Source: Rhizomicrobium sp. (GTDB taxonomy: Bacteria > Pseudomonadota > Alphaproteobacteria > Micropepsales > Micropepsaceae). Taken from it: DNA of 64,000 bases. Shown here one piece after another: positions 38,201 to 46,848 of the stretch (the first letter of the stretch is position 1; every line of letters begins with the position of its first letter). The notes under the pieces were generated by a model. That model ran no database searches. It was given only the letters and a program-made list of their open reading frames with translations, and had not been told where the DNA came from. The stretch lies in assembly GCA_037200985.1 (NCBI GenBank), contig JBBCGJ010000001.1, positions 2,642,756 through 2,706,755 of the forward strand. The letters are read 5' to 3'. Both the position numbers and the translations under genes were made by a program.

Positions 38201-40104
38201 CCTGCGTCGGCGTCGGCGACATGTCGGGCGATGTGTTTGGCAACGGCATGCTGCTGAGCCAGCAGACGCGCCTGCTGGCGGCGTTCGACCACCGCCACAT
38301 CTTCCTCGATCCGGATCCCGATCCGCAGGCGAGCTGGATCGAGCGCAAGCGGCTGTTCGACCTGGCCCGGTCGAGCTGGGCCGACTACGACAAGGCGCTG
38401 ATCTCTCCGGGGGGCGGCGTGTTCGCGCGCACGCTCAAGGAAATCCCGCTGACGCCGCAGATGAAAGCGGTCGCGAGCGTGACGGTCGACAAGCTGTCGC
38501 CGGGCGAACTGATCAAGGCGCTGCTCAAGGCTGAAATCGATCTTCTGTTCTTCGGCGGCATCGGGACCTTCATCAAGGCGTCGACCCAGAACAATCTGGA
38601 GGCCGGCGACCGCGCCAACGACGCGGTGCGCGTCAACGGCGCGGAAGTTCGCGCCAAGGTGATCGGCGAGGGCGCCAATCTGGGCGTCACGCAGCAGGGG
38701 CGTATCGAATATGCCCGCGCCGGCGGGCGCATCAACACCGATGCGATCGACAATTCGGCCGGCGTCGACACCTCCGATCATGAGGTCAATCTGAAGATCC
38801 TGCTCGGCGGCCCGCAGCGGCGTGGCGAGCTGACGCCCGCGGCGCGCGACGAGCTCCTGAACGCGATGACCGACGACGTCGCGGCGCATGTGCTGAAAGA
38901 CAATTACGATCAGACGCTGGCGCTCACCGTCGCGCAGGGCCGCGCCGTGCGCGACCTCGACGCCCATGGCCGCTACATGCGCGACCTGGAACGCCGCGGG
39001 CGGCTCGACCGCGCGGTGGAATTCCTGCCGGGCGACAGCGAACTGCAGAAGCTCGAGAACGAGACCAAGGGCCTGACCCGGCCCGAGCTCGCCGTGCTGC
39101 TCGCCTATGCCAAGCTCGACCTCGACGCGGAGATCGTGACGAGCGACCTGCCCGACGATCCGGCCTTCGCCGCCGTGCTCGCGGGCTATTTCCCGCCCGC
39201 CGCGGTAAAGCAATTCCCCGGCGCGCTCGAACAGCATCGCCTGCGCCGCGAGATCATCTCGACCGCGCTCGCCAACCGCCTCGTCAACCTCGCCGGTCCC
39301 GTCTTCGTCTCGCGCATGATGGAGATGTCCGGCGCGCCCGGCGCCCATGTCGCGCGCGCCTTCGTGGTGGCGGAGGGCGCCTTCGGCCTCGCCGCGCTCA
39401 AGGCCCGCATCGATGCCCTTGACGACAAGGTCGACGCAGCGGTGCAGACCGCGATGTACACCGACATCTCGGAAATCCTGCGCCGACTGGGCCTGTGGTT
39501 CATCACCAATGTGCCGGCCAATGCCGACCTCGCCTCGACCGTCGCGCTCTACCGGGCCGGCGTCGAAAGCCTGCGCGGCACCTTCAACACCCTCGTCTCG
39601 CCTTATGACGCCAGCGACACCGAAGGCCATATCAAGCGCCTCACCGACGCGGGCGTGCCGCTCGACGTCGCGGAGGACGTCGCCGTGCTGCCGCTGATGA
39701 GCGGCGCGCCGGAGATCGCCCAGCTCGCGCGCAACCGTTCGCTCAGCCTCGACCTCGTCGCCGGCGCCTATTTCGCGATGGGGGCGATCATCGGCGTCGA
39801 CCGGCTGCGCGGCCTCGCGGCCCGCATCTCCGCGACCGAGCATTGGGACCGTCTCGCGATCCGCCGCATCGTCGACGATCTCTTCGCCGGCCAGCGCGCG
39901 CTGACCGCCGAGGCGCTGGAAGGCGCCGCCGCGCAAGGCGGCCGCGCCGACGGATCGGACGCGGTCAAGGCCTGGGCGCAGGCGCGCGGCGAGACGCTGG
40001 AGCGCGCCAGGAGCTTCCTCGACGCGCTTGAGCGCAGCGGCGATCTCTCCATCGCCAAGCTGACCCTGGCGAACAGCCAGATCCGCGAGCTCGCGGCGCG
40101 CTGA
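35278..40104 (+). CDS. gdhB: NAD-specific glutamate dehydrogenase, large type
   Basis: A 1608-residue enzyme of the GDH-180 class, converting glutamate to 2-oxoglutarate and ammonia with NAD. The N-terminal half carries ACT-like regulatory regions; the catalytic domain shows GKVARGGIRWSDR, VPVGAKGGFYPK (lysine motif), GTATFSDIANGIA and GVGDMSGDVFGNGM, and the NAD-binding part has FFGGIGTFIK and EGANLGVTQQGRIEY. Length is normal for the class. A large antisense frame over it is spurious. Confidence 0.95.
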   Translation: MSLAPSDDSAHVTRRNEADAAERLAAGARLLDDPAERSFYDALFGNAPPDDVNRYAPEGLAALARLVRKRALAHRPGGSDVFLFCARDEDKDYAENDTVLVAVNDDKPFLFDSLIADVTAGGGRLRAVFHPIVQQNGQAVSVIVLALEPILNEVRRAAILHSAKATFAQVAVAVRDWRAMTARLRESIDGLKANPPKVTKEEFDESVALLEWLGDNHFTFLGSRDYDFDPAGDGALVPVAHSGLGVLSDPDARVIRRGPDRAALTPQVRAFLTQPSPLIITKSNERSLVHRRVHMDYVGVKTFGADGKLTGERRFVGLFTSGAYSRRPSDIPLLRRKVADVLAHAGLPPASHDGKALAHILDTYPRDELFQISEEDLFAIAQGILRLGERPTVRVFLRFDRFDRFVSALVFVPRDRYDTHARERIHEILAKALNGRLSSATPTIDDSVLARVHYIIDRNEGARPRVSVHQLEEQIRGAIRTWDDGFAQAMEAVHGETEGMRLTQERQAHFSPGYRGSFTPMEAVHDLDEIAGLAKLEAGFKIKARVYRRHADAHDALRLKLYILGEVMPLSASLPIFENLGLKVIAEDSFPVTLKTGDGWTHEASVLDFAMERADQVAADLAVIKQPLEDAFHAIVEGRAESDGFNRLVLSAGLAWRDVTILRTVAKFLRQAGFAFSQDYVEHTLARNPDLAALLVALFHARNDPANAEDRDGAAAAVAKRIDGAMGDVQSLDDDRIIRRLRNVVDNVLRTNFYQRDEPGAFKSYVAIKLDSQKLDELPLPRPHVEIFVYAPEVEGVHLRFGKVARGGIRWSDRREDFRTEILGLVKAQQVKNAVIVPVGAKGGFYPKTMPANPTRDQSQAIGIAAYKVLIEALLDVTDNLHADGSVVPPKDVVRHDGDDPYLVVAADKGTATFSDIANGIAEARGFWLGDAFASGGSHGYDHKKMAITARGAWEAVKRHFRELDGRDIQTQPFTCVGVGDMSGDVFGNGMLLSQQTRLLAAFDHRHIFLDPDPDPQASWIERKRLFDLARSSWADYDKALISPGGGVFARTLKEIPLTPQMKAVASVTVDKLSPGELIKALLKAEIDLLFFGGIGTFIKASTQNNLEAGDRANDAVRVNGAEVRAKVIGEGANLGVTQQGRIEYARAGGRINTDAIDNSAGVDTSDHEVNLKILLGGPQRRGELTPAARDELLNAMTDDVAAHVLKDNYDQTLALTVAQGRAVRDLDAHGRYMRDLERRGRLDRAVEFLPGDSELQKLENETKGLTRPELAVLLAYAKLDLDAEIVTSDLPDDPAFAAVLAGYFPPAAVKQFPGALEQHRLRREIISTALANRLVNLAGPVFVSRMMEMSGAPGAHVARAFVVAEGAFGLAALKARIDALDDKVDAAVQTAMYTDISEILRRLGLWFITNVPANADLASTVALYRAGVESLRGTFNTLVSPYDASDTEGHIKRLTDAGVPLDVAEDVAVLPLMSGAPEIAQLARNRSLSLDLVAGAYFAMGAIIGVDRLRGLAARISATEHWDRLAIRRIVDDLFAGQRALTAEALEGAAAQGGRADGSDAVKAWAQARGETLERARSFLDALERSGDLSIAKLTLANSQIRELAAR

Positions 40105-40128
40105 TCCGGGATACGATCGGGTCGGCAG

Positions 40129-41106
40129 TCACCTGTTCGTGAAGTCGGCGACTTCGCCGAGTGCCTCGGCGGCCTCGGGCAGATGTGCAAGGAAGGCGTG
40201 CCAAATGTGCGGCAGATCCGGCCAGAGGCTGAGATTCACCCTGACGCGAGCCCTTTCCAGCCGGTCGGCGAACGTCTTGCTGTCATGGAGAAGCGCTTCG
40301 CTCGTGCTCACCTGGATCAGGGTCGGAGGGAATTTGCCGAGTATCGCCATGGGTGCAAATACGGGCGACACCAGCGGATCCGCCGCGCTCTGCGATGACG
40401 ATAGATAGGAGCTGACGGAGAAGGACAGGACTTCCGGCGTGCAGACCGGATCATCGAGGCCGATCCGCTCCGACATCGATACGTTGTCGAGCGTGCCGGC
40501 AATGAGCACGAGCCGATCCGGCATGCGGGCTCCTCTTTCGGCGAGCCTGACGCACAATGCCGCCGAGAGATTTCCACCGGCAGAATCGCCGGCCACGCTG
40601 ATCCGCTCCGCGGGATCGCGGCCGGCCAGGCCCGCTTTCCCGCTCGCCGGCCCGTTGGCCAAGGCCCAATCGAACGCCTTGACGCAATCTTCGAGTCCGG
40701 CCGGAAACGGATGCTCCGGTGCGAGCCTGTAGTCGACCATCAGGATGCTCGCGCCCGAGAGCCGTGCGAGGGTTGCCGAGAGGGGACGGTAGTCAAGAGG
40801 CGAGCCGCCGGACCACCCGCCGCCATGGATGTATACGATCCTGCGTGCCTGGCTTGCGCCTTCGGCCGTGACCCACTCGGCGGCAACGCCGTTCGCGACG
40901 ACCGGCGCGAAAGTGATGCCCTCCAGGCTGACCGCTGGGCCGACATCGCCATAGCGCGACAGCGTCGCGCGCATCGCGGTCAGCCATTGCCGTTGCGGGT
41001 CGCCGATCCCCGACAGATCGACGCCGGCGGCAAGGCCGGCGAGGTGTTGGAACACCCGATCGAGTTCCGGGCGGCGCGGGCGGGAGCTTTGTTCCGGCAT
41101 GTTCAC
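40129..41106 (-). CDS. Alpha/beta hydrolase, hormone-sensitive lipase family
   Basis: A 325-residue esterase. YIHGGGWSGG is the oxyanion-hole HGGG, GDSAGGNLSAAL holds the nucleophile, ADPLVSPVFAP the likely Asp, and LPHIWHAFL the His. This is the bacterial HSL group; short-chain esters are the usual substrates. It lies 22 bases downstream of the SDR on the same strand and may be co-transcribed with it. Confidence 0.92.
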   Translation of the reverse strand: MNMPEQSSRPRRPELDRVFQHLAGLAAGVDLSGIGDPQRQWLTAMRATLSRYGDVGPAVSLEGITFAPVVANGVAAEWVTAEGASQARRIVYIHGGGWSGGSPLDYRPLSATLARLSGASILMVDYRLAPEHPFPAGLEDCVKAFDWALANGPASGKAGLAGRDPAERISVAGDSAGGNLSAALCVRLAERGARMPDRLVLIAGTLDNVSMSERIGLDDPVCTPEVLSFSVSSYLSSSQSAADPLVSPVFAPMAILGKFPPTLIQVSTSEALLHDSKTFADRLERARVRVNLSLWPDLPHIWHAFLAHLPEAAEALGEVADFTNR

Positions 41107-41128
41107 TCCATGAGGTTGGCCGGCACGC

Positions 41129-41977
41129 CTAGTTCGGCAGGAGGCCGAGCGTCCTGCCGATGATCCGGTCCACCGTCCGTTTGGGAAGGACCGTCATCAT
41201 CCATTCCTGCATCGGCGTGGGGGTCGCCACATAGCGCGCCTTGGGCTTTGCGATGGTCAGGGCCTTGGCCACGGCCTTGCCCAGGACTTCGGGCCGGAGC
41301 GCGCTCTTCTCCTGTCCCAGCATGTAGGCGCGCACCTTCTCCAGAGCCGGACCGAACGGGGTGGAAAGATAAGGCGTCATGTTGACCTCTTCGGCCTTGC
41401 TCCAGACCGCGGTTTTCACCGGCCCCGGCGCGACCACCACCACGTCGATCCCATGGAGCAGAAGCTCGCGCCGCAGGGCCTCCGACAGGCCCTCGAGCCC
41501 GAATTTGGAGGTGCAGTAGGGGGCTATGAAGGGACTGCCGGTCGTGCCCGATACGGAGGAGATCATGACGATCCGTCCCTTCGGTCCCTTCAGCTCCGGA
41601 TCGGCGCCCAGGAGCGGCGCAAACGCCTGGGTGGCGATCACCACGCCCGTCAGATTGACCTCAAGCTGGGTACGGAACTCCGCCACCGGCAGGTGCAGCA
41701 GCGGTCCCGAGACCACGATCCCCGCATTGTTCACGAGGCCGGCCAGGGTTTGGCCGTTCAGCGTCCGGCGCACCGTGCCGGCCGCCGCTGTCACCGCCTC
41801 GGAATCGGTGACATCGAACAGCAGCGGCGTGAAACGGTCGCCGAATTCCTTGGCCAGCGGCTCGCCATGGGCCGGCTTCCTAACGCTCCCAAAGACGTGA
41901 AAACCCTTTCTCGCCATGGCCCTGGCGGTCGCCAGACCGATGCCGGACGAAACGCCCGTGACGACGATGCTACGCAT
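41129..41977 (-). CDS. Short-chain dehydrogenase/reductase
   Basis: A 282-residue SDR: VVTGVSSGIGLATA binds the nucleotide, NNAG follows, and SSVSGTTGSPFIAPYCTSK carries the Ser, Tyr and Lys. The C-terminal extension (FPLL-type tail rich in Arg) is longer than in minimal SDRs. It is divergently placed from an HxlR regulator, a common pairing in which the regulator controls the oxidoreductase. Confidence 0.92.
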   Translation of the reverse strand: MRSIVVTGVSSGIGLATARAMARKGFHVFGSVRKPAHGEPLAKEFGDRFTPLLFDVTDSEAVTAAAGTVRRTLNGQTLAGLVNNAGIVVSGPLLHLPVAEFRTQLEVNLTGVVIATQAFAPLLGADPELKGPKGRIVMISSVSGTTGSPFIAPYCTSKFGLEGLSEALRRELLLHGIDVVVVAPGPVKTAVWSKAEEVNMTPYLSTPFGPALEKVRAYMLGQEKSALRPEVLGKAVAKALTIAKPKARYVATPTPMQEWMMTVLPKRTVDRIIGRTLGLLPN

Positions 41978-42054
41978 CGCCGTTTGCCGGGGCGAAACCG
42001 TCGATCGCGTTGATCATCGAAGCGCCCTGCTGTTGCGTGAATGGCGCCGGAAAA

Positions 42055-42069
42055 GTATGCGTCGGATAC
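42055..42069. promoter_or_regulatory. Candidate HxlR operator
   Basis: GTATGC-GTC-GGATAC is a near-palindrome (11 of 12 arm bases symmetric, counting the one G/C mismatch) in the SDR-HxlR gap. HxlR dimers bind such inverted repeats between divergent genes. Its position, about 52 bases before the HxlR start, supports it. Confidence 0.4.
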
Positions 42070-42120
42070 CTAGGGGTCAATTACGCACTTAAACCATCCC
42101 AGGGATGCAGGAGGATATCG

Positions 42121-42483
42121 ATGAGCTACGGTTTCGACCTGGATTTCAGCGTGGACTGCCCAAGCAGGAAGATTCTCGACCAGATCGCCGACAAGTGGTC
42201 GATGATGGCCCTGTTCGTCCTGAAGGAGCCCAAGCGCTTCAACGCAATCAAGCGGCGGTTGAGCGGCATCACGCAACGCGTGCTGACGCAGACGCTCCGC
42301 AAGCTGGAGCGCAACGGCATGGTGTCGCGCCGGATAATCTCCGGTCCGACGCTCGGGGTCGAATACGCCTTGACACCCTTGGGCCGGTCTTTGGAGGAGC
42401 CGTTTACGGCGCTGTATCTTTGGACCATCGCAAATATGGGCGCGATCGCGGACGCTCAGTCGCGCTACGATCTGAACCACTGA
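42121..42483 (+). CDS. HxlR family transcriptional regulator
   Basis: A 120-residue winged-helix protein started at the ATG at 42121 because AGGAGG precedes it by 6 bases; a longer frame is rejected. DCPSRKILDQIADKWSMMALF and LSGITQRVLTQTLRKLERNGMV (both read across the HTH) are typical HxlR. The family Cys (DCPSR) is present and often senses aldehydes or quinones. Likely regulates the divergent SDR and perhaps the esterase. Confidence 0.93.
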   Translation: MSYGFDLDFSVDCPSRKILDQIADKWSMMALFVLKEPKRFNAIKRRLSGITQRVLTQTLRKLERNGMVSRRIISGPTLGVEYALTPLGRSLEEPFTALYLWTIANMGAIADAQSRYDLNH

Positions 42484-42631
42484 CTCCGACGGCTCCGAAA
42501 GATCTGCCTCCGCGAGTTCGCGGCGCGCTGATCCCGCTCGGACGAGCCGTTTCGACAGGACGCGGAATCGGCTAAGCTCCTCGCCGATCGCTCGTGGCGT
42601 GATTGCGATTTCCTTGTCGGAGGAGACAATC

Positions 42632-44230
42632 ATGCACCGTCTGAGCGGGCTGCTGCCCCTGTTTGCCGCCCTCGCCTGCGCCGCCCTGATCGGCGCCGCG
42701 CCGGCGCCATCGACCTATGTCCCGCAAGCGCAGTTCTGCCATCGGCCCGCGACGACGCATGGCCCCGTCATCAACGGCCTGTGTCCGACGATTCCGGGCA
42801 ATATCGGTCCCGATCCGCTGCTCGACCAGAAGATCGCCTATAACGGCATCGTCGGCGCCCACCCGGCCTCGCCCGCCACCGACGTCCAGACTCCCTTCGA
42901 CAATCTCTCCTGGCAGACTTTCGTCGCGCTCAACTGGACCAGGGGCAAGGAGAACCGTCCCGCCCGGGAGGGCTTGAACGGCAAGGGCGAACGGGTCTGG
43001 CAAGGCTTCCCGCGCGTCTCCCAGGTCTTCGGCAACAGCAAGGTGCAGGCAAACTGCAACGTGCCGCCGGGCTATGAGGTGTTCTCCATCGCCTCTCAGG
43101 GCGACGGCCAGCCGGCGACGCGCAACGAGGAATACATCCAGGCCGCGACCGGCGATCCCGCGATCGACGTCAACGGCAACTGGACGCTCTATGAGCGGCG
43201 CGTCAACGGCATCGAGATCGCCTATCTGAAGGCGCCCGACGGCAAGAGGAATTGGAATCTGACGACGCTGGCCGGCCAGTTCGCCTTCGCGGAGAACAAT
43301 GCCGCGGTCAACTTCCCCGCCGCCGGCGGCGGCCGGCCCAACGGCGCCATGGAGATCAAGGCGGCGTGGCGCATCCTCGATCCGGCGCGACATGTGGCGA
43401 ACCAGAAACGCTTCTACGTCATCCGCGCGATCATCGCGGTGGCGCCCGACCTCGTCTTCCGCGGCGCCAAACGGCCGGCGCCGATCTGCGCCCCGGTCGA
43501 TCTCGGCCTCGTCGCGATGCACATCATCCAGAAGAATCCGACCACCACCAACGACCTCAAGCCGGAATGGTTCTGGTCCACCTTCGAGCAGGTCGACAAC
43601 GCGCCGCTGGCCGCCGACGCCTGCGATCCGGCCTCGCCGTCGACTTGCGGCACGCTGGGCAAGCTGGCCTGCCCCGCCGGGCCGCCGCTGCTCGGCGCGC
43701 CGGATTATTCCTATTTCAATGCCCGATACCCGAACCTGCCGACCAACCAGCCGCCGCAACTTCTGCTGGGCGGCAAGGCCTTCCTGTGGAATCCGGTGCA
43801 GCCCTACGCTTTCAGCTATCTGACGCCGGCCGGCGGCGGCGCCAAGGCGGGCACCCAGATCGCGCGCTGCTGGAAGATCTACGCCATGACGGAGGCGCTC
43901 AACACGCAATGGCGCGCCGAACTGCGCAAGGTGGGTTCGGTGTTCGCGAACTACATGCTGGTCGGCACGCAATGGGGTGCCAGCACGACCGCGACGCCCA
44001 ACCGGCAGATCCCGACCGGCGGCGTTCCGAACTTCCTCTCGAACAGCGTGGTGGAAACCTATCTGCAGACCCTGGCCGATCCGAACAATCCGTTCGGCAA
44101 CGGCTCGTGCATTTCCTGCCACTCGGCCGCGACGCTGCTCAACAACACGACGCCGGCCAATCTGAGCTTCCTGCCGGACCTGGTGAACCTGCTGCAGGTG
44201 CGCCGCCCGGCGCTGCCGCCGCATCCTTGA
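42632..44230 (+). CDS. Exported cytochrome c-like protein of unknown function
   Basis: A 532-residue protein with a signal peptide (MHRLSGLLPLFAALACAALIGAAPA) and GGAGGAG ahead of the start. It has one heme c motif, SCISCH (Cys493-His497), close to the C-terminus, and FDNLSWQTFVALNW near residue 90. The rest has no domain I recognise. One CxxCH in a large globular protein fits a periplasmic oxidoreductase or heme-carrying scaffold; nothing nearby names a substrate. Confidence 0.75.
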   Translation: MHRLSGLLPLFAALACAALIGAAPAPSTYVPQAQFCHRPATTHGPVINGLCPTIPGNIGPDPLLDQKIAYNGIVGAHPASPATDVQTPFDNLSWQTFVALNWTRGKENRPAREGLNGKGERVWQGFPRVSQVFGNSKVQANCNVPPGYEVFSIASQGDGQPATRNEEYIQAATGDPAIDVNGNWTLYERRVNGIEIAYLKAPDGKRNWNLTTLAGQFAFAENNAAVNFPAAGGGRPNGAMEIKAAWRILDPARHVANQKRFYVIRAIIAVAPDLVFRGAKRPAPICAPVDLGLVAMHIIQKNPTTTNDLKPEWFWSTFEQVDNAPLAADACDPASPSTCGTLGKLACPAGPPLLGAPDYSYFNARYPNLPTNQPPQLLLGGKAFLWNPVQPYAFSYLTPAGGGAKAGTQIARCWKIYAMTEALNTQWRAELRKVGSVFANYMLVGTQWGASTTATPNRQIPTGGVPNFLSNSVVETYLQTLADPNNPFGNGSCISCHSAATLLNNTTPANLSFLPDLVNLLQVRRPALPPHP

Positions 44231-44236
44231 AGCGGC

Positions 44237-44770
44237 TCAGGATCCGCCGCCGGAATCCCGCTGCCGGCGGCGCGGGATTTCGACGGCAAACACCCAGGCA
44301 TTGCCGATCGACAGATAGAGGCAGCAGATCGCCGTCGGCATCAGGAGGTAGAGGCCGACGGAACGGCCCGCGACGAGCGAGAGGCCCGCGACGACCGGCA
44401 ACAGGGTGCCGCCGACCGCCAGCGCGCGGCGCACCATGCGGGGGCCGAGCGAGCCCAGCACCGCCGTCCCGTCTTCGGGGAAATGCCAGGAGAACACCGC
44501 GATGCCGGCGGCGAAGGCCGCGCCGGTGACGACGAATTCCAGTCCGAGCGCCAAGCCGTTCTGCGCCGGCAACAGGCCCCACAACCCGATCACCAGCATC
44601 TCGAATTGCAGGAACAGCGCCGCGAAGGCGCGGCTCATATAGCCGCTGACGCCCAGGACATGCGGCAGCGAGATCGTCAGGCCGACGAAGAGCAGGCCGG
44701 CCAGCGTCGCGCCGACCTGCGTCATGGTGACGAAGAAGTCGTGCCAGGCGAGGATCGCATCGGCCGTCAT
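44237..44770 (-). CDS. Hypothetical membrane protein
   Basis: A 177-residue protein with about five hydrophobic segments, started at 44770 (MTADAILAWHDFFVTMTQ). WHDFFVTMTQVGATLAGLLFVGL resembles the start of small uncharacterised membrane families. The C-terminus is charged (PRRRQRDSGGGS). It converges on the cytochrome c-like gene with a 6-base gap. Confidence 0.7.
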   Translation of the reverse strand: MTADAILAWHDFFVTMTQVGATLAGLLFVGLTISLPHVLGVSGYMSRAFAALFLQFEMLVIGLWGLLPAQNGLALGLEFVVTGAAFAAGIAVFSWHFPEDGTAVLGSLGPRMVRRALAVGGTLLPVVAGLSLVAGRSVGLYLLMPTAICCLYLSIGNAWVFAVEIPRRRQRDSGGGS

Positions 44771-44814
44771 GGCCGAGACGATACCACCTCTTACGGTTGC
44801 AGAAGAGGCAATCC

Positions 44815-45597
44815 CTATCGCGGCGCCATTCTGATCGCGCCGTCGAGACGGACGCATTCGCCGTTGAAATAGGGGTTCGACAGCATCTCCAGCGCCAGCG
44901 AGGCATATTCCGGCGGATTGCCGAGACGCGGCGGGAACGGAACCTGCGCCCCGAGCGCGGCCTTCACCTGCTCCGGCGCGGCGCCGAGCAGCGGCGTGTT
45001 GAACAGGCCCGGCATGATGGTGTTGCAGCGGATGCCTTCCTGCGCCAGGTCGCGCGCGACCACCAGCGTAACGCCGTTGATCCCCGCCTTGGACGCCGTA
45101 TAGGCCGCCTGGCCGATCTGGCCGTCCTGGGCCGCCACCGACGCGGTGTTGACGATCGCGCCGCGCTCGCCGCCCGGCAGCGGATCGAGCGAGAGCATGC
45201 CCTGCGCCGAGATCGCGATGCAGCGGAAGGTGCCCACGAGATTGATCTGGATGATGAAGTTGAAGGCGTCGGTCGGGAAGCGGCGCGTCTCGCCTGTCTT
45301 CTTGTCGCGGCTCGCGGTCTTGATCGCGTTGCCGGTGCCGGCGCAGTTGACGAGGACGCGCTCCTGCCCGTTGGCGGCGCGCGCCTTCTCGAAGGCGGCG
45401 AGCACGCTCTCTTCGCTGGTGACGTTCGCCTCGCAGAAGATCGCACCGATCTCGGCTGCCAGCGCCTCGCCCTTGGTCTTGTTCATGTCGAGCAGCGCGA
45501 CCTTGACGCCCTTCGTGCGCAATGCGCGGGCGGTGGCTTCGCCGAGACCCGAGGCGCCGCCGGTGACGACCGCCGAAATCGATGAATTCAGTTCCAT
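44815..45597 (-). CDS. SDR, 3-hydroxyacyl-CoA dehydrogenase type 2-like
   Basis: A 260-residue SDR with VVTGGASGLGEATAR, NCAGTGNAI, and the catalytic NTASVAAQDGQIGQAAYTASK. The loop TASRDKKTGETRRFPTDAFN and the ending NGECVRLDGAIRMAPR match the HSD17B10-like enzymes that oxidise 3-hydroxyacyl-CoA. Its neighbour is a PaaI-like thioesterase, 67 bases away, suggesting fatty-acid or branched acyl-CoA metabolism. Confidence 0.92.
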   Translation of the reverse strand: MELNSSISAVVTGGASGLGEATARALRTKGVKVALLDMNKTKGEALAAEIGAIFCEANVTSEESVLAAFEKARAANGQERVLVNCAGTGNAIKTASRDKKTGETRRFPTDAFNFIIQINLVGTFRCIAISAQGMLSLDPLPGGERGAIVNTASVAAQDGQIGQAAYTASKAGINGVTLVVARDLAQEGIRCNTIMPGLFNTPLLGAAPEQVKAALGAQVPFPPRLGNPPEYASLALEMLSNPYFNGECVRLDGAIRMAPR

Positions 45598-45664
45598 GTG
45601 AATGCCCTTCCTGTTGGCCGGCCGGACTCTTAGACCGGGGCGCGGGTGCGCGCCAAGTCTGCCG

Positions 45665-46063
45665 CTAGGGCAGCAAAATCATCTGCGTCTGCGTCACGAT
45701 CGCGACCAGCTTGCCGTCCTCACGCGCGATGCGCGTGGTCCACACCGAGGTCCGCTTGCCGACATGGACCGGCGTCGACTCGCCGGTGACCGTCGTTCCT
45801 TCCTTCGCCGCGCCGATGAAGTTGGTCTTGCTCTCGATGGTCGTGGTGTTGGCGCCGCGCGGCATGTTGAGCACCGCCCCGATGGCGCCCAGCGCATCGG
45901 CGAAGGCCATGATCGCGCCGCCATGCATGATGTGGCCGGCGGTGCAGAGATCCGGCCTGACGACAAGCCGGGCGACGACCTTGTCGGGTTCCGCACGGAC
46001 GACCTCGACGCCCATCAGGGTCGGAAAAGGCTGGTTCGCCAGGATCCGCTTGCCGATGTCCAT
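45665..46063 (-). CDS. PaaI-type hotdog thioesterase
   Basis: A 132-residue hotdog protein. TAGHIMHGGAIMAFADALGAIGA carries the HGG motif of PaaI thioesterases, and the later TTIESKTNFIGAA completes the helix-strand pair. It probably hydrolyses acyl- or aryl-CoA. The start at 46063 gives the family-like N-terminus MDIGKRILANQPFP; the longer frame upstream is not used. Confidence 0.88.
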   Translation of the reverse strand: MDIGKRILANQPFPTLMGVEVVRAEPDKVVARLVVRPDLCTAGHIMHGGAIMAFADALGAIGAVLNMPRGANTTTIESKTNFIGAAKEGTTVTGESTPVHVGKRTSVWTTRIAREDGKLVAIVTQTQMILLP

Positions 46064-46108
46064 GACATTCCTTTTTCCGCCATCATTCGATGGCGTTATA
46101 CTGGCACG

Positions 46109-46483
46109 ATGACCAGCGACACGCCCACCGTCCGGCTTCCCGTGCCGATGAAGCGCGACGAGAAGATCGTCGACCGCGGCTTCTGGAACAAGCTGCTGGC
46201 CGTGGCCGGCCGCATTCCCTTCGCGGAGGACGCGGCGGCCGCCTATTTCTGCGCCGTCGATCCCGCCACGCCGGCGAGGGTCAAGGCGATCCTGTTCGCG
46301 GCGCTCGCCTATTTCGTGATGCCGTTCGACGTCGTGCCGGATTTCCTCGCCGGCATCGGCTTCACCGACGACGCCGCCGTGATCGCCATGGCGCTGAGCG
46401 TCGTCGCCGGCAATATCAAGGAGCCGCACCGCGTCCGCGCCCGCGCCGCGCTCCACATCGCCGAGCCCCCCGCCTCGGCATGA
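46109..46483 (+). CDS. DUF1232 (YkvA-like) protein
   Basis: A 124-residue protein; the segment ARVKAILFAALAYFVMPFDVVPDFL is the DUF1232 hallmark (YFVxPFDxxPD). It has one or two membrane segments. TATACT at 46097-46102 lies 6 bases before the ATG, consistent with a -10 box and leaderless translation. It overlaps the next gene by 4 bases (ATGA). Confidence 0.9.
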   Translation: MTSDTPTVRLPVPMKRDEKIVDRGFWNKLLAVAGRIPFAEDAAAAYFCAVDPATPARVKAILFAALAYFVMPFDVVPDFLAGIGFTDDAAVIAMALSVVAGNIKEPHRVRARAALHIAEPPASA

Positions 46484-46848
46484 ACTATCGCGACGTCGAG
46501 CGGTTCTGCCTCGCACTTTCCGGCGCGACGCGCGACGAACCCTGGAGCGACACAACGGTGTTCAAGGTCGGCGGCAAGATGTTCGCGGTCATCGTGCATG
46601 ACGACCGCCACAAGCCGGTCGGGCTGTGGTTCAAGGCCGGCGAAGGCAGTTATGAAATCCTGACGGAGATCGAAGGCATCGGCCCCTGCCCCTATTTCTG
46701 GCGCGCGAAATGGGTCGAGACTAAAGGCCTGAAGCCGCTGAAGCCCGCCGAACTGCGCGGCTATCTCGCACGCTCGCACGCGCTGGTCGCCGCGCGGCTG
46801 TCGCGCAAGACGCGCGCCGCGCTCGGGATCGCTGTCGAACCGCATTAG
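46480..46848 (+). CDS. MmcQ/YjbR family DNA-binding-like protein
   Basis: A 122-residue protein with the YjbR fold: FCLALSGATRDEPWSDTTVFKVGGKMFAV opening and LWFKAG and the GPCPYFWRAKWVE segment in the middle. Members are small and poorly characterised; a nucleic-acid role is suggested by fold only. Translationally coupled to DUF1232. Its stop overlaps that of the convergent toxin by 4 bases. Confidence 0.88.
   Translation: MNYRDVERFCLALSGATRDEPWSDTTVFKVGGKMFAVIVHDDRHKPVGLWFKAGEGSYEILTEIEGIGPCPYFWRAKWVETKGLKPLKPAELRGYLARSHALVAARLSRKTRAALGIAVEPH

Noticed and set aside
35938..39936. A 1332-residue open frame antisense to glutamate dehydrogenase
   Set aside because: GC-rich codon bias opens long antisense frames; the plus-strand frame carries every GDH motif and this one shows no family motif.
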